DNA from: an uncultured Clostridia bacterium
Lineage (GTDB): Bacteria > Bacillota > Clostridia > UBA1381
DNA length: 22,607 nucleotides
Direction of reading: 5' to 3'
Assembly (NCBI GenBank): GCA_944391265.1
Contig: CALXSX010000027.1
Location: forward strand, 1-22,607
Of the stretch, positions 15,223 to 22,607 are shown piece after piece. The notes beneath the pieces are model-generated. The model did not search any database and was not told the origin of the DNA. It was given only the letters and a program-made list of their open reading frames with translations. The position numbers were made by a program, and so were the translations under genes. Positions within the stretch are counted from its first letter, which is position 1; each line of letters begins with the position of its first letter.

Positions 15223-16077
15223 ATGATATTGAAAAAGGCGGCCGCTTTTGCGGCGGCAGTTATACTCGGAGGGGCTTTAGCAGGCTGCGCGACAGAGGAA
15301 GGCGGCGGGAAAATAGAGGTTTTTGTTTCAATTCCGCCGCAGGCTGAGCAGGCGAGAGCCGTGTGCGGAGACCTTGCCGACTTAAAGACGCTGATACCTT
15401 CCGGTTACAGCCCGGAAACATATGAGCCGGCTCCGAGGGACATAGCGGAGCTTACGCAGGCGGATATATACTTCACGATAGGCGTTCCGGCGGAGGAGGC
15501 AAACGTGCTTCCGAGGGCGGAGGGAATAAAAATCTCACATCTTGAAGAAGCGGCGGCGCGCGAGTATCCCGATCTGACTATAGGTAGTGAGCGCGATCCT
15601 CACATATGGCTTTCGCCAAAGCGAATGGCTGCCATGACCGCGGAAATGGCTGAGCAGATGGCTTCTCTCGATCCGGAAAATGCAGACTATTACAGAGATA
15701 ACGCAAATGCGTATATAAGCAGGCTTACAGAGCTTGAGGAATATGCGTCGGGATGCACGGCGGGGCTTGAGAACAAAAAGTTCATCGTTTTTCACCCTGC
15801 GTTCGGATATCTTGCAGATGAATTCGGGCTTGAGATGTACGCGCTTGAAGAGGGCGGCAGGGAGGCTACTGCTCCGCATCTTGCAGACATGATAGACCTT
15901 GCAAAGTCGGAGGGCATTGACAGGATTTTCTGCCAGAAGGAAGCAGGGGAGAGGCAGGCTGAATCGTTTGCTGAGGAAATAGGCGGTACAGCGGTGTATC
16001 TTTCGCCGCTCGCTGAAAATTATATAGAAAATTACAAGACAATGATAGACCTGATATGCGGCAGGGAAATAGGGTGA
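15223..16077 (+). CDS. znuA: Metal (probably zinc) ABC transporter substrate-binding lipoprotein
   Basis: A 284-residue cluster 9/A-I solute-binding protein. The signal peptide ends in a lipobox LAGC with Cys22, so it is processed by Lgt and tethered to the membrane. Likely metal ligands are His127 (DPHIWLSP), His191 (VFHPAFGYLADEFGL) and Glu240 (FCQKE). The first ligand site, normally PHxYEP, reads SPETYEP here, with Glu65 replacing His. There is no His-rich loop. The family carries Zn2+ or Mn2+; zinc is favoured by the similarity of the three-gene layout to ZnuABC but is not proven. The start could also be TTG 15217. It is first in the operon, four bases before the ATPase gene. Confidence 0.88.
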   Translation: MILKKAAAFAAAVILGGALAGCATEEGGGKIEVFVSIPPQAEQARAVCGDLADLKTLIPSGYSPETYEPAPRDIAELTQADIYFTIGVPAEEANVLPRAEGIKISHLEEAAAREYPDLTIGSERDPHIWLSPKRMAAMTAEMAEQMASLDPENADYYRDNANAYISRLTELEEYASGCTAGLENKKFIVFHPAFGYLADEFGLEMYALEEGGREATAPHLADMIDLAKSEGIDRIFCQKEAGERQAESFAEEIGGTAVYLSPLAENYIENYKTMIDLICGREIG

Positions 16078-16081
16078 TAAA

Positions 16082-16855
16082 ATGGCAAAAGCTCTTGAAA
16101 TTGACAGGCTCACCGTGAGCTACGGAAGAAACGTCGTCCTCAGGGACGTTACGTTTTCCGTCGAAGAAGGCGAATATCTCGGGATAATGGGACCAAACGG
16201 CGGCGGAAAATCGACGCTTCTGAAAGCGATTCTCGGAATAGTTAAGCCGAGCGGCGGAAGCATAAAAATTTTTGGCAGGTCTCCGGGCGAGGGAAAGTCA
16301 AAAATAGGTTATGTGCCGCAGTTTTCCGACACCGACAGGAGCTTCCCGATAAGCGTTCTGGAGGTCGTGATGACAGCGCTTTTGAAAAACGGGCTTCATC
16401 CGTTTTTGAGGTTTGGTGAAAAAGACAGGGAGGAGGCTCGGCGCGCACTGGCGTTTGTCGGGCTTGACGGTTTTGAAAAACGGCAGATAGAAGAGCTTTC
16501 CGGAGGTGAGTTTCAGAGACTGCTCATAGCGAGGGCTCTCGCTTCAAAGCCGTCGCTTCTTTTACTGGACGAGCCTACAGCCAGCGTCGATGCGGCTTCA
16601 AGAGATAAAATTTATTCGCTTCTCGGCGGCCTCAGCAAAAAGATGACGGTCGTCATGGTAACGCACGACCTTACAGCTGTGTCGAGAGAGGTAAAAAGAC
16701 TTGCGTGCCTCAATCAGACGCTCGTCTATCACGGGGTGCCGGAGCTGAGCCGGAAAACGGTCAATGCTCTCTACGGCTGTCCTGTCGACCTTATTGCGCA
16801 TGGGGTGCCGCACAGGGTGCTTGAAAACCATGACGGAGGTGGCTGTCAATGCTGA
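16082..16855 (+). CDS. znuC: Metal (probably zinc) ABC transporter ATP-binding protein
   Basis: A 257-residue ABC ATPase powering metal import. Walker A is GPNGGGKST (37-45), the Q-loop glutamine is 80, the signature LSGGEFQR is 139-146, Walker B LLLLDEP is 159-165 and the switch histidine is 195. The C-terminal tail HGVPHRVLENHDGGGCQC is His- and Cys-containing, which may bind metal, though this is inference. The last seven bases overlap the permease gene, so the two subunits are translated together. Confidence 0.94.
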   Translation: MAKALEIDRLTVSYGRNVVLRDVTFSVEEGEYLGIMGPNGGGKSTLLKAILGIVKPSGGSIKIFGRSPGEGKSKIGYVPQFSDTDRSFPISVLEVVMTALLKNGLHPFLRFGEKDREEARRALAFVGLDGFEKRQIEELSGGEFQRLLIARALASKPSLLLLDEPTASVDAASRDKIYSLLGGLSKKMTVVMVTHDLTAVSREVKRLACLNQTLVYHGVPELSRKTVNALYGCPVDLIAHGVPHRVLENHDGGGCQC

Positions 16856-17682
16856 GTATGCTTGCAGAGTATCAGTTTTTGAGATACGCGCTAATAGCAG
16901 GATTGCTGACAAGCGTGGTTTGCGGTATAATAGGCGTTATAATCGTTGAAAAAAAGCTTGTGATGCTTACGGGCGGAATAGCGCATACGGCTTACGGAGG
17001 TGTAGGCCTGGGCTATTTTTTCGGCTTTGAGCCGATACTTGGGGCGCTTGCCGTATCGGTTGCGGCGTCGTGCTCAATAGGCGCGGTTAAAAGACATACA
17101 GGCTCTGCCGCGGACGTAATAATCGCGATGATGTGGTCAGCCGGAATGGCGATGGGGATACTTCTTATCGCTCTTATGCCCGGTTATCCGCCTGATTTAA
17201 ACTCTTATCTTTTCGGAAATATCCTGTCCGTGACGAGGACCGAGCTGATAACCGAGGCGATTGTCTGCGCCGCTGTCTGCCTTGTCGTGTTCATCTTCTA
17301 CAACGACTGGAAGGCATACCTTTTCGACAGTGAATTTTCTGCCATATTGGGGCTGAGAGTAACGGTTCTTGAATATACGCTTCTCGTTATGACGGCGCTT
17401 ACTGTTGTTGTTTTGATAAGGACGGTCGGCATAATACTGATTCTTGCGCTGCTAACCGCTCCTGCGGCTGCCGCGTCAATGGTTTCAAAAAAAATGAGCA
17501 CGAGAATGATTATTTCCGTTGTGCTCGGAGCGATATACTGCACGGCGGGGCTTGCAGCATCGTACGCGTTCAACATACCGTCCGGAGCCGCAATAATACT
17601 GCTTTCCGTAGCCGTTTATTTTGCCGTTTACGCCGCAACACGCGGCAAACGCGCAAATATGTGTAAAATCGATAATAAATAA
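16849..17682 (+). CDS. znuB: Metal (probably zinc) ABC transporter permease
   Basis: A 277-residue membrane subunit of the ABC-3 family with about eight hydrophobic segments. Family landmarks are VEKKLVMLTGGIAHTAYGGVGLG near residues 29-50, the Asp/Asn-rich stretch before SEFSAILGLRV (about 160-170), and IILILALLTAPAAAASM. The start lies inside znuC with GGAGGTGG upstream. The end is lysine-rich. No strong terminator follows: an A/T-only stretch and then the secG promoter. Confidence 0.94.
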   Translation: MLSMLAEYQFLRYALIAGLLTSVVCGIIGVIIVEKKLVMLTGGIAHTAYGGVGLGYFFGFEPILGALAVSVAASCSIGAVKRHTGSAADVIIAMMWSAGMAMGILLIALMPGYPPDLNSYLFGNILSVTRTELITEAIVCAAVCLVVFIFYNDWKAYLFDSEFSAILGLRVTVLEYTLLVMTALTVVVLIRTVGIILILALLTAPAAAASMVSKKMSTRMIISVVLGAIYCTAGLAASYAFNIPSGAAIILLSVAVYFAVYAATRGKRANMCKIDNK

Positions 17683-17733
17683 CAGGCAAATCGTCAATAT
17701 TATTAAAATTTATAGGTTTTTTTAAAAAAAGAC

Positions 17734-17761
17734 TTGAAATAATCTCAAAATATGATATAAT
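17734..17761 (+). promoter_or_regulatory. Extended -10 promoter for secG-secD-secF
   Basis: TTGAAA (17734-17739) is followed after 16 bases by TATAAT (17756-17761), with TG one base before it (17753-17754), forming an extended -10 box. The start codon is about 43 bases downstream. Confidence 0.82.
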
Positions 17762-17803
17762 ATCTTAGTATGTCAATATTTTATCCGGAAGGGGGTTAGC
17801 AAT

Positions 17804-18046
17804 GTGGTAACGCTATTTACTGTATTACACCTGATTTTTACGGTTCTTCTTATAGTAATCGTGCTTGCTCAGGAGGGAAAGGATCCCGGCATGAGAGGAA
17901 TTTACGGGACTTCGCCTGACAGCAGCGATACGTTCTTCAGCCACAACGGCGGAAGCACGAAAAAGTCTATGATGTCAAAAATTACTATCGCGCTTTCGAT
18001 TTTGTTTTTGATAACGACCATGTCGCTTGTAATGCTGAGCGCATGA
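17804..18046 (+). CDS. secG: Preprotein translocase subunit SecG
   Basis: An 80-residue membrane protein that assists SecYE/SecA translocation. Two hydrophobic helices (about 3-23 and 57-78) flank a polar loop with the SecG-like VLAQEGKDPGMRGIYG, then SSDTFFSHNGG. The GTG start follows GGAAGGGGG by about nine bases; the overlapping ATG at 17802 hits a stop after two codons and is not used. It is followed by a strong hairpin and then secD, so it is probably expressed with secDF. Confidence 0.88.
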   Translation: MVTLFTVLHLIFTVLLIVIVLAQEGKDPGMRGIYGTSPDSSDTFFSHNGGSTKKSMMSKITIALSILFLITTMSLVMLSA

Positions 18047-18054
18047 TGAATTTT

Positions 18055-18071
18055 CGGGCGCAGCGCGCCCG
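18055..18071 (+). other. Strong GC hairpin between secG and secD
   Basis: CGGGCGC (18055-18061) pairs with GCGCCCG (18065-18071) around a three-base loop. It starts nine bases after the secG stop and ends just before the AAAGGA site of secD. There is no T-run, so it is unlikely to be a full terminator; attenuation, mRNA processing or transcript stability are possible roles. Confidence 0.65.
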
Positions 18072-18095
18072 GCTTATGAAAGGATGATGTTACGC

Positions 18096-19406
18096 ATGAA
18101 AAAGAAGAGTATAGTTACTCTTTGTTTCATCGTTGTGATTGCGGCGCTGCTCAATTACGTAGCTTTCCTTGGATATGATATTTCAGGATTCAAGTACGGC
18201 GGTATTTTCGATGAAGAAAAGGGTATCAGAAAAGGTATCGACCTTGCCGGCGGTTCTGTTATAACATTCCAGGCAAATGCCGAAAATCCAACGCCGGACG
18301 AGATGGCGTCCGTAGAGGCTGTATTTAACAACAGACTGACAACTCTCGGATATACCGAAGCGAGAATAAGTGTTTCTGACGGCGGAAAGATCACCGTTGA
18401 GATTCCGTCCGTATTCAATACCGATGAAGCGGCGGAGCTTCTGGGCCAGACGGCGAAGCTCACGTTCTGCAATGCCGCAGGTGAGGAAATACTTACCGGT
18501 ACCGACATTAAGACAGCAGCAAGCAGATATGGAAAGACAAGCGATACGGCTGTCGCTTCCGAGGCATATGTCGAGGTGGAGTTTACTCCGGAGGGAAGAC
18601 AGAAGTTCACAGAGGCTACAAAGGCTGCCGCTTCTGCAACTGACGGCAACAACTACATCGCGATAAAAATGGACGATACTGTAATTTCTCAGCCGAGTGT
18701 CGGCTCGGAATATGCATCAACTGGTATCAATTCCGATAAGTGCATAATTTCGGGAAGCTTCACAAACGAAACTGCAAGTCTTCTTGCAAACCAGATAAAG
18801 TCAGGTAACCTTCCGTTTGACCTTTCTGTTATAACTCAGGAAACAGTAGGTGCTGAGCTTGGTTCAACGGCGCTTCCTAAGAGCCTTCTTGCAGCCGGAA
18901 TAGGCATTATACTTATAATGCTTTTCATGCTCGTATTTTACCGTCTGCCGGGACTTATCGCCGACATTTCACTTCTTATATATGTGGGACTCATGTCGCT
19001 TCTGCTCGGCGTGTTCCGTGTAAACCTCAGCCTTTCCGGTATCGCCGGTATAGTGCTGTCCATTGGTATGGCGGTCGATGCGAACGTAATTATATTTGAG
19101 CGCCTAAAAGAGGAAATGCGCCTTGGAAAGACTATCAGAGCTTCCGTAGAAGCCGGATTCCACAAGGCGTTCTCAGCAATACTTGACTCTAACGTCACGA
19201 CTATCATTACGTGCGTTGTTCTTTACATTTCCGGAATAGGAACTGTAACAGGCTTTGCCGTAACACTCGGTCTGGGCGTTATCGTAAGTATGTTCACTGC
19301 AATAGTTGTTACAAAATTCCTTTTGAAGCAGATTGTCGGAATAGGAATATCAAAGCGCTCCTTATTCTGCTCTGAAAAAAAGATAGAAGAGGGAGGTAAC
19401 GACTGA
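18096..19406 (+). CDS. secD: Protein translocase subunit SecD
   Basis: A 436-residue RND-type membrane protein that uses the proton gradient with SecF to help pull exported proteins out of the translocon. It has an N-terminal helix, a KGIDLAGGSVITFQ segment, a periplasmic-type P1 head (about 40-240), then five hydrophobic segments including SIGMAVDANVIIFERLKEE and the C-terminal GFAVTLGLGVIVSMFTA. I chose ATG 18096 with AAAGGA about eleven bases upstream; ATGs at 18084 and 18087 sit inside or too near that site. Its stop overlaps the secF start by one base. Confidence 0.93.
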   Translation: MKKKSIVTLCFIVVIAALLNYVAFLGYDISGFKYGGIFDEEKGIRKGIDLAGGSVITFQANAENPTPDEMASVEAVFNNRLTTLGYTEARISVSDGGKITVEIPSVFNTDEAAELLGQTAKLTFCNAAGEEILTGTDIKTAASRYGKTSDTAVASEAYVEVEFTPEGRQKFTEATKAAASATDGNNYIAIKMDDTVISQPSVGSEYASTGINSDKCIISGSFTNETASLLANQIKSGNLPFDLSVITQETVGAELGSTALPKSLLAAGIGIILIMLFMLVFYRLPGLIADISLLIYVGLMSLLLGVFRVNLSLSGIAGIVLSIGMAVDANVIIFERLKEEMRLGKTIRASVEAGFHKAFSAILDSNVTTIITCVVLYISGIGTVTGFAVTLGLGVIVSMFTAIVVTKFLLKQIVGIGISKRSLFCSEKKIEEGGND

Positions 19407-20320
19407 TGAAACAGATAGATTACACGTCAAACAGATGGAAGCTTGCTATTTTACCGGCTCTTATCATCGTTGCCGGCATCGTTTTCCTGATTGTCCGCGG
19501 CGGATTCAATTTTGATATTGAGTTCATGGGCGGAACACGTATGCAGGTAAACCTCGGTACAACATACGAAAATGATGATATAGCAAAGCTCATAAACGAT
19601 AAAAACGGCGTAAGTGTAACTGTTCAGAAGGGTGCGACTGATACAGAGGTAATCGTTAAGACTCCTCCTATCGATAAGACAACGGAAGATGAGATTTTCA
19701 ATACCCTTAAGGAACAGTACTCGCTCTCTGACGATGCGCTCATGTCAGTGTCAAGCGCGTCTGCAAGCTTCGGCGGCGAGGTTCAGAGAAAGGCGCTTAT
19801 GTTCGCGCTTCTCGCTATCGTTTGTATACTTGTATATATAGCTATACGCTTTGAGTGGCGCTCTGCCGTTATGGCAATTATCGCACTCGCGATAAACGTA
19901 TTCGTTATGCTGAGCGTTTATGCTATTACAAACATTCCGATGAACACGACGTTCATTGCGGCAATGCTTACCGTTATGGGTTATTCCATAAATAACACAA
20001 TAGTTATCTTTGACCGCATACGTGAGAATATGAAGAGGTTCGGCGGCAAAAAGGGCTATTCTATAATCGGTATGGTAAACACGAGCATAACTGAGAGCAT
20101 GGGCCGTACAATAAACTCGACAATTACTACGCTTATAACGATAGTTCTCCTTTATATAATCGGTGTTTCCGCGGTTAAGGAGTTCGCTCTTCCGCTTATC
20201 GTCGGAATAGTCATAGGCGCGTACACGTCAATTTTCTTTGCAGGACCGTTCTGGGGTGTTTGGAAGCAGTCGGAACGCGATGCAAGGGCTGAAGCGGCAA
20301 GAGAAAAGAAAAAGAAATAA
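19406..20320 (+). CDS. secF: Protein translocase subunit SecF
   Basis: A 304-residue partner of SecD. It has an N-terminal helix, then FNFDIEFMGGTRMQV, a short soluble head (about 45-130), and five hydrophobic segments with TVMGYSINNTIVIFDRIREN and the conserved NTSITESMGRTINSTITT. GGGAGG lies just before ATG 19406, which shares its first base with the secD TGA. Separate secD and secF, rather than a fused secDF as in Bacillus subtilis. The lysine-rich tail (REKKKK) is cytoplasmic. Confidence 0.95.
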   Translation: MKQIDYTSNRWKLAILPALIIVAGIVFLIVRGGFNFDIEFMGGTRMQVNLGTTYENDDIAKLINDKNGVSVTVQKGATDTEVIVKTPPIDKTTEDEIFNTLKEQYSLSDDALMSVSSASASFGGEVQRKALMFALLAIVCILVYIAIRFEWRSAVMAIIALAINVFVMLSVYAITNIPMNTTFIAAMLTVMGYSINNTIVIFDRIRENMKRFGGKKGYSIIGMVNTSITESMGRTINSTITTLITIVLLYIIGVSAVKEFALPLIVGIVIGAYTSIFFAGPFWGVWKQSERDARAEAAREKKKK

Positions 20321-20357
20321 TTTTGCCGGCTTGTGAACTGGTACAGGTTTATAGCTT

Positions 20358-20397
20358 AAAAAGACCGTTGGAGCGTTTGCTTTATGCGGTCTTTTTT
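20358..20397 (+). terminator. Rho-independent terminator after secF
   Basis: AAAAAGACCG (20358-20367) pairs with CGGTCTTTTT (20387-20396) around a 19-base loop and ends in a T-run. The long loop is a little unusual. The structure also works leftward. Confidence 0.82.
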
Positions 20398-20423
20398 GTG
20401 CCGGAAAAGAGCGGAAACAGGAC

Positions 20424-20452
20424 TTGACAATTTTACAAAATGCGTTTATACT
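20424..20452 (+). promoter_or_regulatory. Promoter of the SLH/glucosaminidase gene
   Basis: TTGACA (20424-20429) and TATACT (20447-20452) are 17 bases apart, about 70 bases before the start codon. Confidence 0.85.
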
Positions 20453-20520
20453 ATATGTAAACTCGATTTTTTAGTTGTTTATTTATCATGCCGCACGGCG
20501 GCAAAAAGAGGGATTTGGTG

Positions 20521-21597
20521 ATGAGGAAATTTATTTTATTTGTTTTGCTTATATGTGTGTTTTCCGGCTGCGCCGGCGCGGCTGCGGAATATGAGCTCAG
20601 CTATTCTTGGGCTGACGAAGCTGTTCAGTTCTGCGTCTCAAGCGGGATAATGACCGGTGACGAAAACGGTGATCTCATGCTCGGAGAAAGCCTTACGCAG
20701 GCTCAGGCATGTGCTATGACAGCAAGGGCAATGGGGCTTGATACCGCCGGGAAAACAACTTCTCTCGTCGGCACAAGTCACTGGGCATACAGATACGTTG
20801 CGGCTCTATCTTCATATATAGTTCTGCCGGATTCTTTCAGTGCAGATAAGCCGGCTTCAAGAGAAATGTATATAGCTCTTCTTACATCAGCGGCAGGAAT
20901 TGCTCCCGCAGGAGATTCAAAGCCGCTGAAGGATCATTTTGCTGATGCGGCGGCTGTCAAGTTTGAATATCTTCCGTATATAACAGCAGCATATGAAAGC
21001 GGTCTGATAATCGGCGACGGTACTATGCTTAATCCGAAGTCGAACCTTACCCGCGCTGAAGCTGCCGTTTTGCTGGAGCGCGCAGGGAACAATCTCAGGA
21101 CTCATACGCCGATAATCGGCTCGCCGGAAGTAACGCTTGAACAGGCAAAGAGGTGGGCTTCGGCAAAGGGCGCCGCTGATATATACATAAACATTGCCGA
21201 TATATACTGGAAATACGGTCAGATTACAGGAATAAGACCTGACCTTCTCTATGCACAGGCTGGAAAAGAGACAGGCTATGGCAATTATACAGGCAAAGTA
21301 AAGCCTGAGATGAACAACTGGGCCGGAATAAAGAAGTACGGCGCGACAGGAGACGAGACGGAAGACCATGAAACATTTGCAACACCTGACGACGGAGTCC
21401 GCGCACACTTTAATCACATATGCGCGTATGTCGGACTTGCCCCTATCGGCGAGCCGCACGGCAGGTACAATTCTGTTATGACGCTTTCGTGGGCAGGCAC
21501 GATAACCGAGATGGAGCAGCTCGGCGGAAAGTGGTGTCCCGACGTAAATTACGGTACGGCGGTAGTAAAAATGGTTGAAGAAATGAAAAAATATTGA
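20521..21597 (+). CDS. SLH-domain protein with C-terminal glucosaminidase-type hydrolase domain
   Basis: A 358-residue exported protein. Its N-terminal signal (MRKFILFVLLICVFSGC) ends in a lipobox-like FSGC, so it may be a lipoprotein; cleavage after AGAAA is the alternative. Three SLH-like repeats (about 27-72, 85-128 and 138-190) should bind the cell wall polymer. Residues about 205-358 resemble the lysozyme-like glucosaminidase family: Glu250 in AQAGKETGYGN is the candidate catalytic acid, followed by NNWAGIKKYG and FATPDDGVRAHFNHICAY. It probably trims peptidoglycan. ATG 20521 was preferred because AGAGGGA lies about nine bases upstream; an in-frame ATG at 20488 would put eleven residues before the signal. 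Confidence 0.87.
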   Translation: MRKFILFVLLICVFSGCAGAAAEYELSYSWADEAVQFCVSSGIMTGDENGDLMLGESLTQAQACAMTARAMGLDTAGKTTSLVGTSHWAYRYVAALSSYIVLPDSFSADKPASREMYIALLTSAAGIAPAGDSKPLKDHFADAAAVKFEYLPYITAAYESGLIIGDGTMLNPKSNLTRAEAAVLLERAGNNLRTHTPIIGSPEVTLEQAKRWASAKGAADIYINIADIYWKYGQITGIRPDLLYAQAGKETGYGNYTGKVKPEMNNWAGIKKYGATGDETEDHETFATPDDGVRAHFNHICAYVGLAPIGEPHGRYNSVMTLSWAGTITEMEQLGGKWCPDVNYGTAVVKMVEEMKKY

Positions 21598-21618
21598 CAG
21601 TGAAAGGCGGAGCGGCTT

Positions 21619-22401
21619 TTGATTTCGGAAATAAACTCAGCTTCTAATAAAAAATTCAAATACTTCAGGAGCCTGTCTGCAAAAAAGGAGCGCGCTTTAA
21701 ACAGGCAGTATATGGTAGAGGGCGTAAAATGCGTAAAAGAGGCGCTTGCTTCCGGAGCGCACGTTGATGCGGTTATTGCCTGCCCCGAACGAGTCGCAGA
21801 CATTCCGGCAGACATCAGGGCACCGGTGTATGTTATGCCAAAGGCGCTTGAGGAGAGGCTGTCTTATACAAAAACGCCGCAGGGTATTTTTGCAGTTATT
21901 GACATGGGAGATGAGCTTTTGTTTGACCCCCGCTCCGGCGGTGCGTTCGTATATTGCGACTGCATATCCGATCCGGGAAATCTCGGCACTATAATAAGGA
22001 CTGCCGACAGCGCCGGATTTGACGGCGTACTGCTCTCTCCCGGGTGCGTCGATGCGTATTCTCCAAAGGTGGTCAGATCGTGTATGGGCTCTTTCTTTCA
22101 TATAGATATATTTGAGAATGTTCCCTGCAGCGTGATTGCTGAGTACAAAAAACGCGGCGGCAAGATCTACGGCGGTGTGCTGAGCCCCGGCTCGGCTGAT
22201 TACAGAGATGCAGATTACAGCGGAGATGTGATGATCGCCGTTGGCAACGAGGCAAACGGCATTTCCGAAGAAATGCGCACTTTGTGCAGTCATATCATAA
22301 TCCCGGTATACGGGCGGGCCGAATCACTTAACGCGGCGGTTGCGGCGTCCATAATGATGTACGAGTGTTCAAACTCTAGACACGGGAACAGACAGCAATA
22401 A
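21619..22401 (+). CDS. TrmH/SpoU-family RNA 2'-O-methyltransferase
   Basis: A 260-residue SPOUT methyltransferase. A small N-terminal L30e-like substrate-binding domain (about 1-90; RQYMVEGVKCVKEAL) precedes the catalytic knot domain. Motif 1 is DPGNLGTIIRTADSAGFD, motif 2 is IAVGNEANGIS and motif 3 is IPVYGRAESLNAAVAASIMMYE. This arrangement is typical of YsgA/RlmB-like rRNA methyltransferases; the target nucleotide is not predictable. It starts at TTG 21619 with GGCGGAG six bases upstream, 21 bases after the SLH gene and without a terminator between, so the two share a transcript. Confidence 0.92.
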   Translation: MISEINSASNKKFKYFRSLSAKKERALNRQYMVEGVKCVKEALASGAHVDAVIACPERVADIPADIRAPVYVMPKALEERLSYTKTPQGIFAVIDMGDELLFDPRSGGAFVYCDCISDPGNLGTIIRTADSAGFDGVLLSPGCVDAYSPKVVRSCMGSFFHIDIFENVPCSVIAEYKKRGGKIYGGVLSPGSADYRDADYSGDVMIAVGNEANGISEEMRTLCSHIIIPVYGRAESLNAAVAASIMMYECSNSRHGNRQQ

Positions 22402-22607
22402 ATTTTATGCTTAATGCCTAGTTATTTGTATTTGTTTATATAAAATGACAATAAATGTTCATTGTTTGTTAATAAAGTTTGTAAAAAATCCAAGAATTTG
22501 TAAAAGTTTGTTGACATTTGTTCATATTTCCTCTATAATGTAACGCATAGAAAGCTTTCACACACAAAGGCGTGTCGGTTGAAAATTATTTCGATTGATG
22601 CGTTTTT
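22402..22607. other. AT-rich noncoding tail with repeated TTTGT motifs
   Basis: No gene is seen after trmH. TTTGT occurs at 22425, 22431, 22465, 22478, 22497, 22507 and 22517, the last three spaced exactly ten bases apart and the final one overlapping the spacer of the promoter at 22511. The remaining bases after the promoter look like the start of a leader for a rightward gene beyond the window. Confidence 0.6.
22511..22539 (+). promoter_or_regulatory. Perfect-consensus sigma-A promoter for a gene beyond the window
   Basis: TTGACA (22511-22516) and TATAAT (22534-22539) are 17 bases apart, a full consensus match. A ten-base palindrome GAAAGCTTTC lies at 22550-22559, just past the expected transcription start, where an operator could sit. 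Confidence 0.9.

Noticed and set aside
17624..17655. GC hairpin at the 3' end of znuB as a terminator
   Set aside because: The stem (GCCGC/GCGGC) lies within coding sequence and has no T-run after it.
22542..22604. AACGCAT ... ATGCGTT inverted repeat followed by T residues at the window end, as a leader terminator or riboswitch
   Set aside because: The left arm overlaps or precedes the expected transcription start, so most of it may not be transcribed. The sequence stops before any known riboswitch core could be recognised.

Overview
The window looks like ordinary chromosome from an anaerobic, Gram-positive-type member of the Clostridia, probably an uncultured gut lineage. This is inference. 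It rests on Shine-Dalgarno-led genes with many TTG and GTG starts, sigma-A type promoters, a perfect CIRCE operator, a copper-amine-oxidase-N 'stalk' domain, an SLH-domain cell-wall hydrolase, a flavodiiron protein, a zinc ABC transporter with a lipoprotein binding protein, and a TatD-linked radical SAM protein. I see no IS element, phage gene, CRISPR array, rRNA or pseudogene.

Layout. (1) Bases 1-230 hold the first codons of a leftward gene (probably htpG), a CIRCE element and back-to-back promoters. (2) Bases 231-5922 are a tight rightward run: stalk-domain/PpiC foldase, DJ-1/PfpI protein, 5-formyl-THF cyclo-ligase, CPBP membrane protease, TatD nuclease, TatD-linked radical SAM protein and Lgt. 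It ends at a hairpin terminator whose loop contains the lgt stop codon. (3) Bases 6027-6192 hold a two-way terminator, a leftward tRNA-Asp(GTC) with encoded CCA, and its promoter framed by an 11-bp inverted repeat. (4) Bases 6213-14935 are a leftward run transcribed from a clear promoter near 15000: prfA, a membrane-anchored unknown protein, trmL, degV, an ApgM-type phosphoglycerate mutase, an AI-2E-family permease, metG and a flavodiiron protein. (5) From 15140 all genes run rightward: zinc ABC transporter (znuA-znuC-znuB), then secG-secD-secF, then an SLH/glucosaminidase protein with a TrmH-family methyltransferase. The window closes with a consensus promoter preceded by repeated TTTGT motifs.

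How the genes relate. Several themes recur: protein export and envelope maturation (PpiC foldase, Lgt, SecG, SecD, SecF, SLH hydrolase, CPBP protease), translation (PrfA, MetG, TrmL, TrmH, tRNA-Asp), zinc uptake, and oxygen or NO defence (flavodiiron protein). I found no clear new multi-gene system. The nearest candidates are the CPBP-TatD-radical SAM coupling, the secG-secDF arrangement, the uncharacterised membrane protein behind prfA, and the regulatory DNA at both ends. Promoters and hairpins were found by reading the sequence. Family names come from motif recognition, without database searches.
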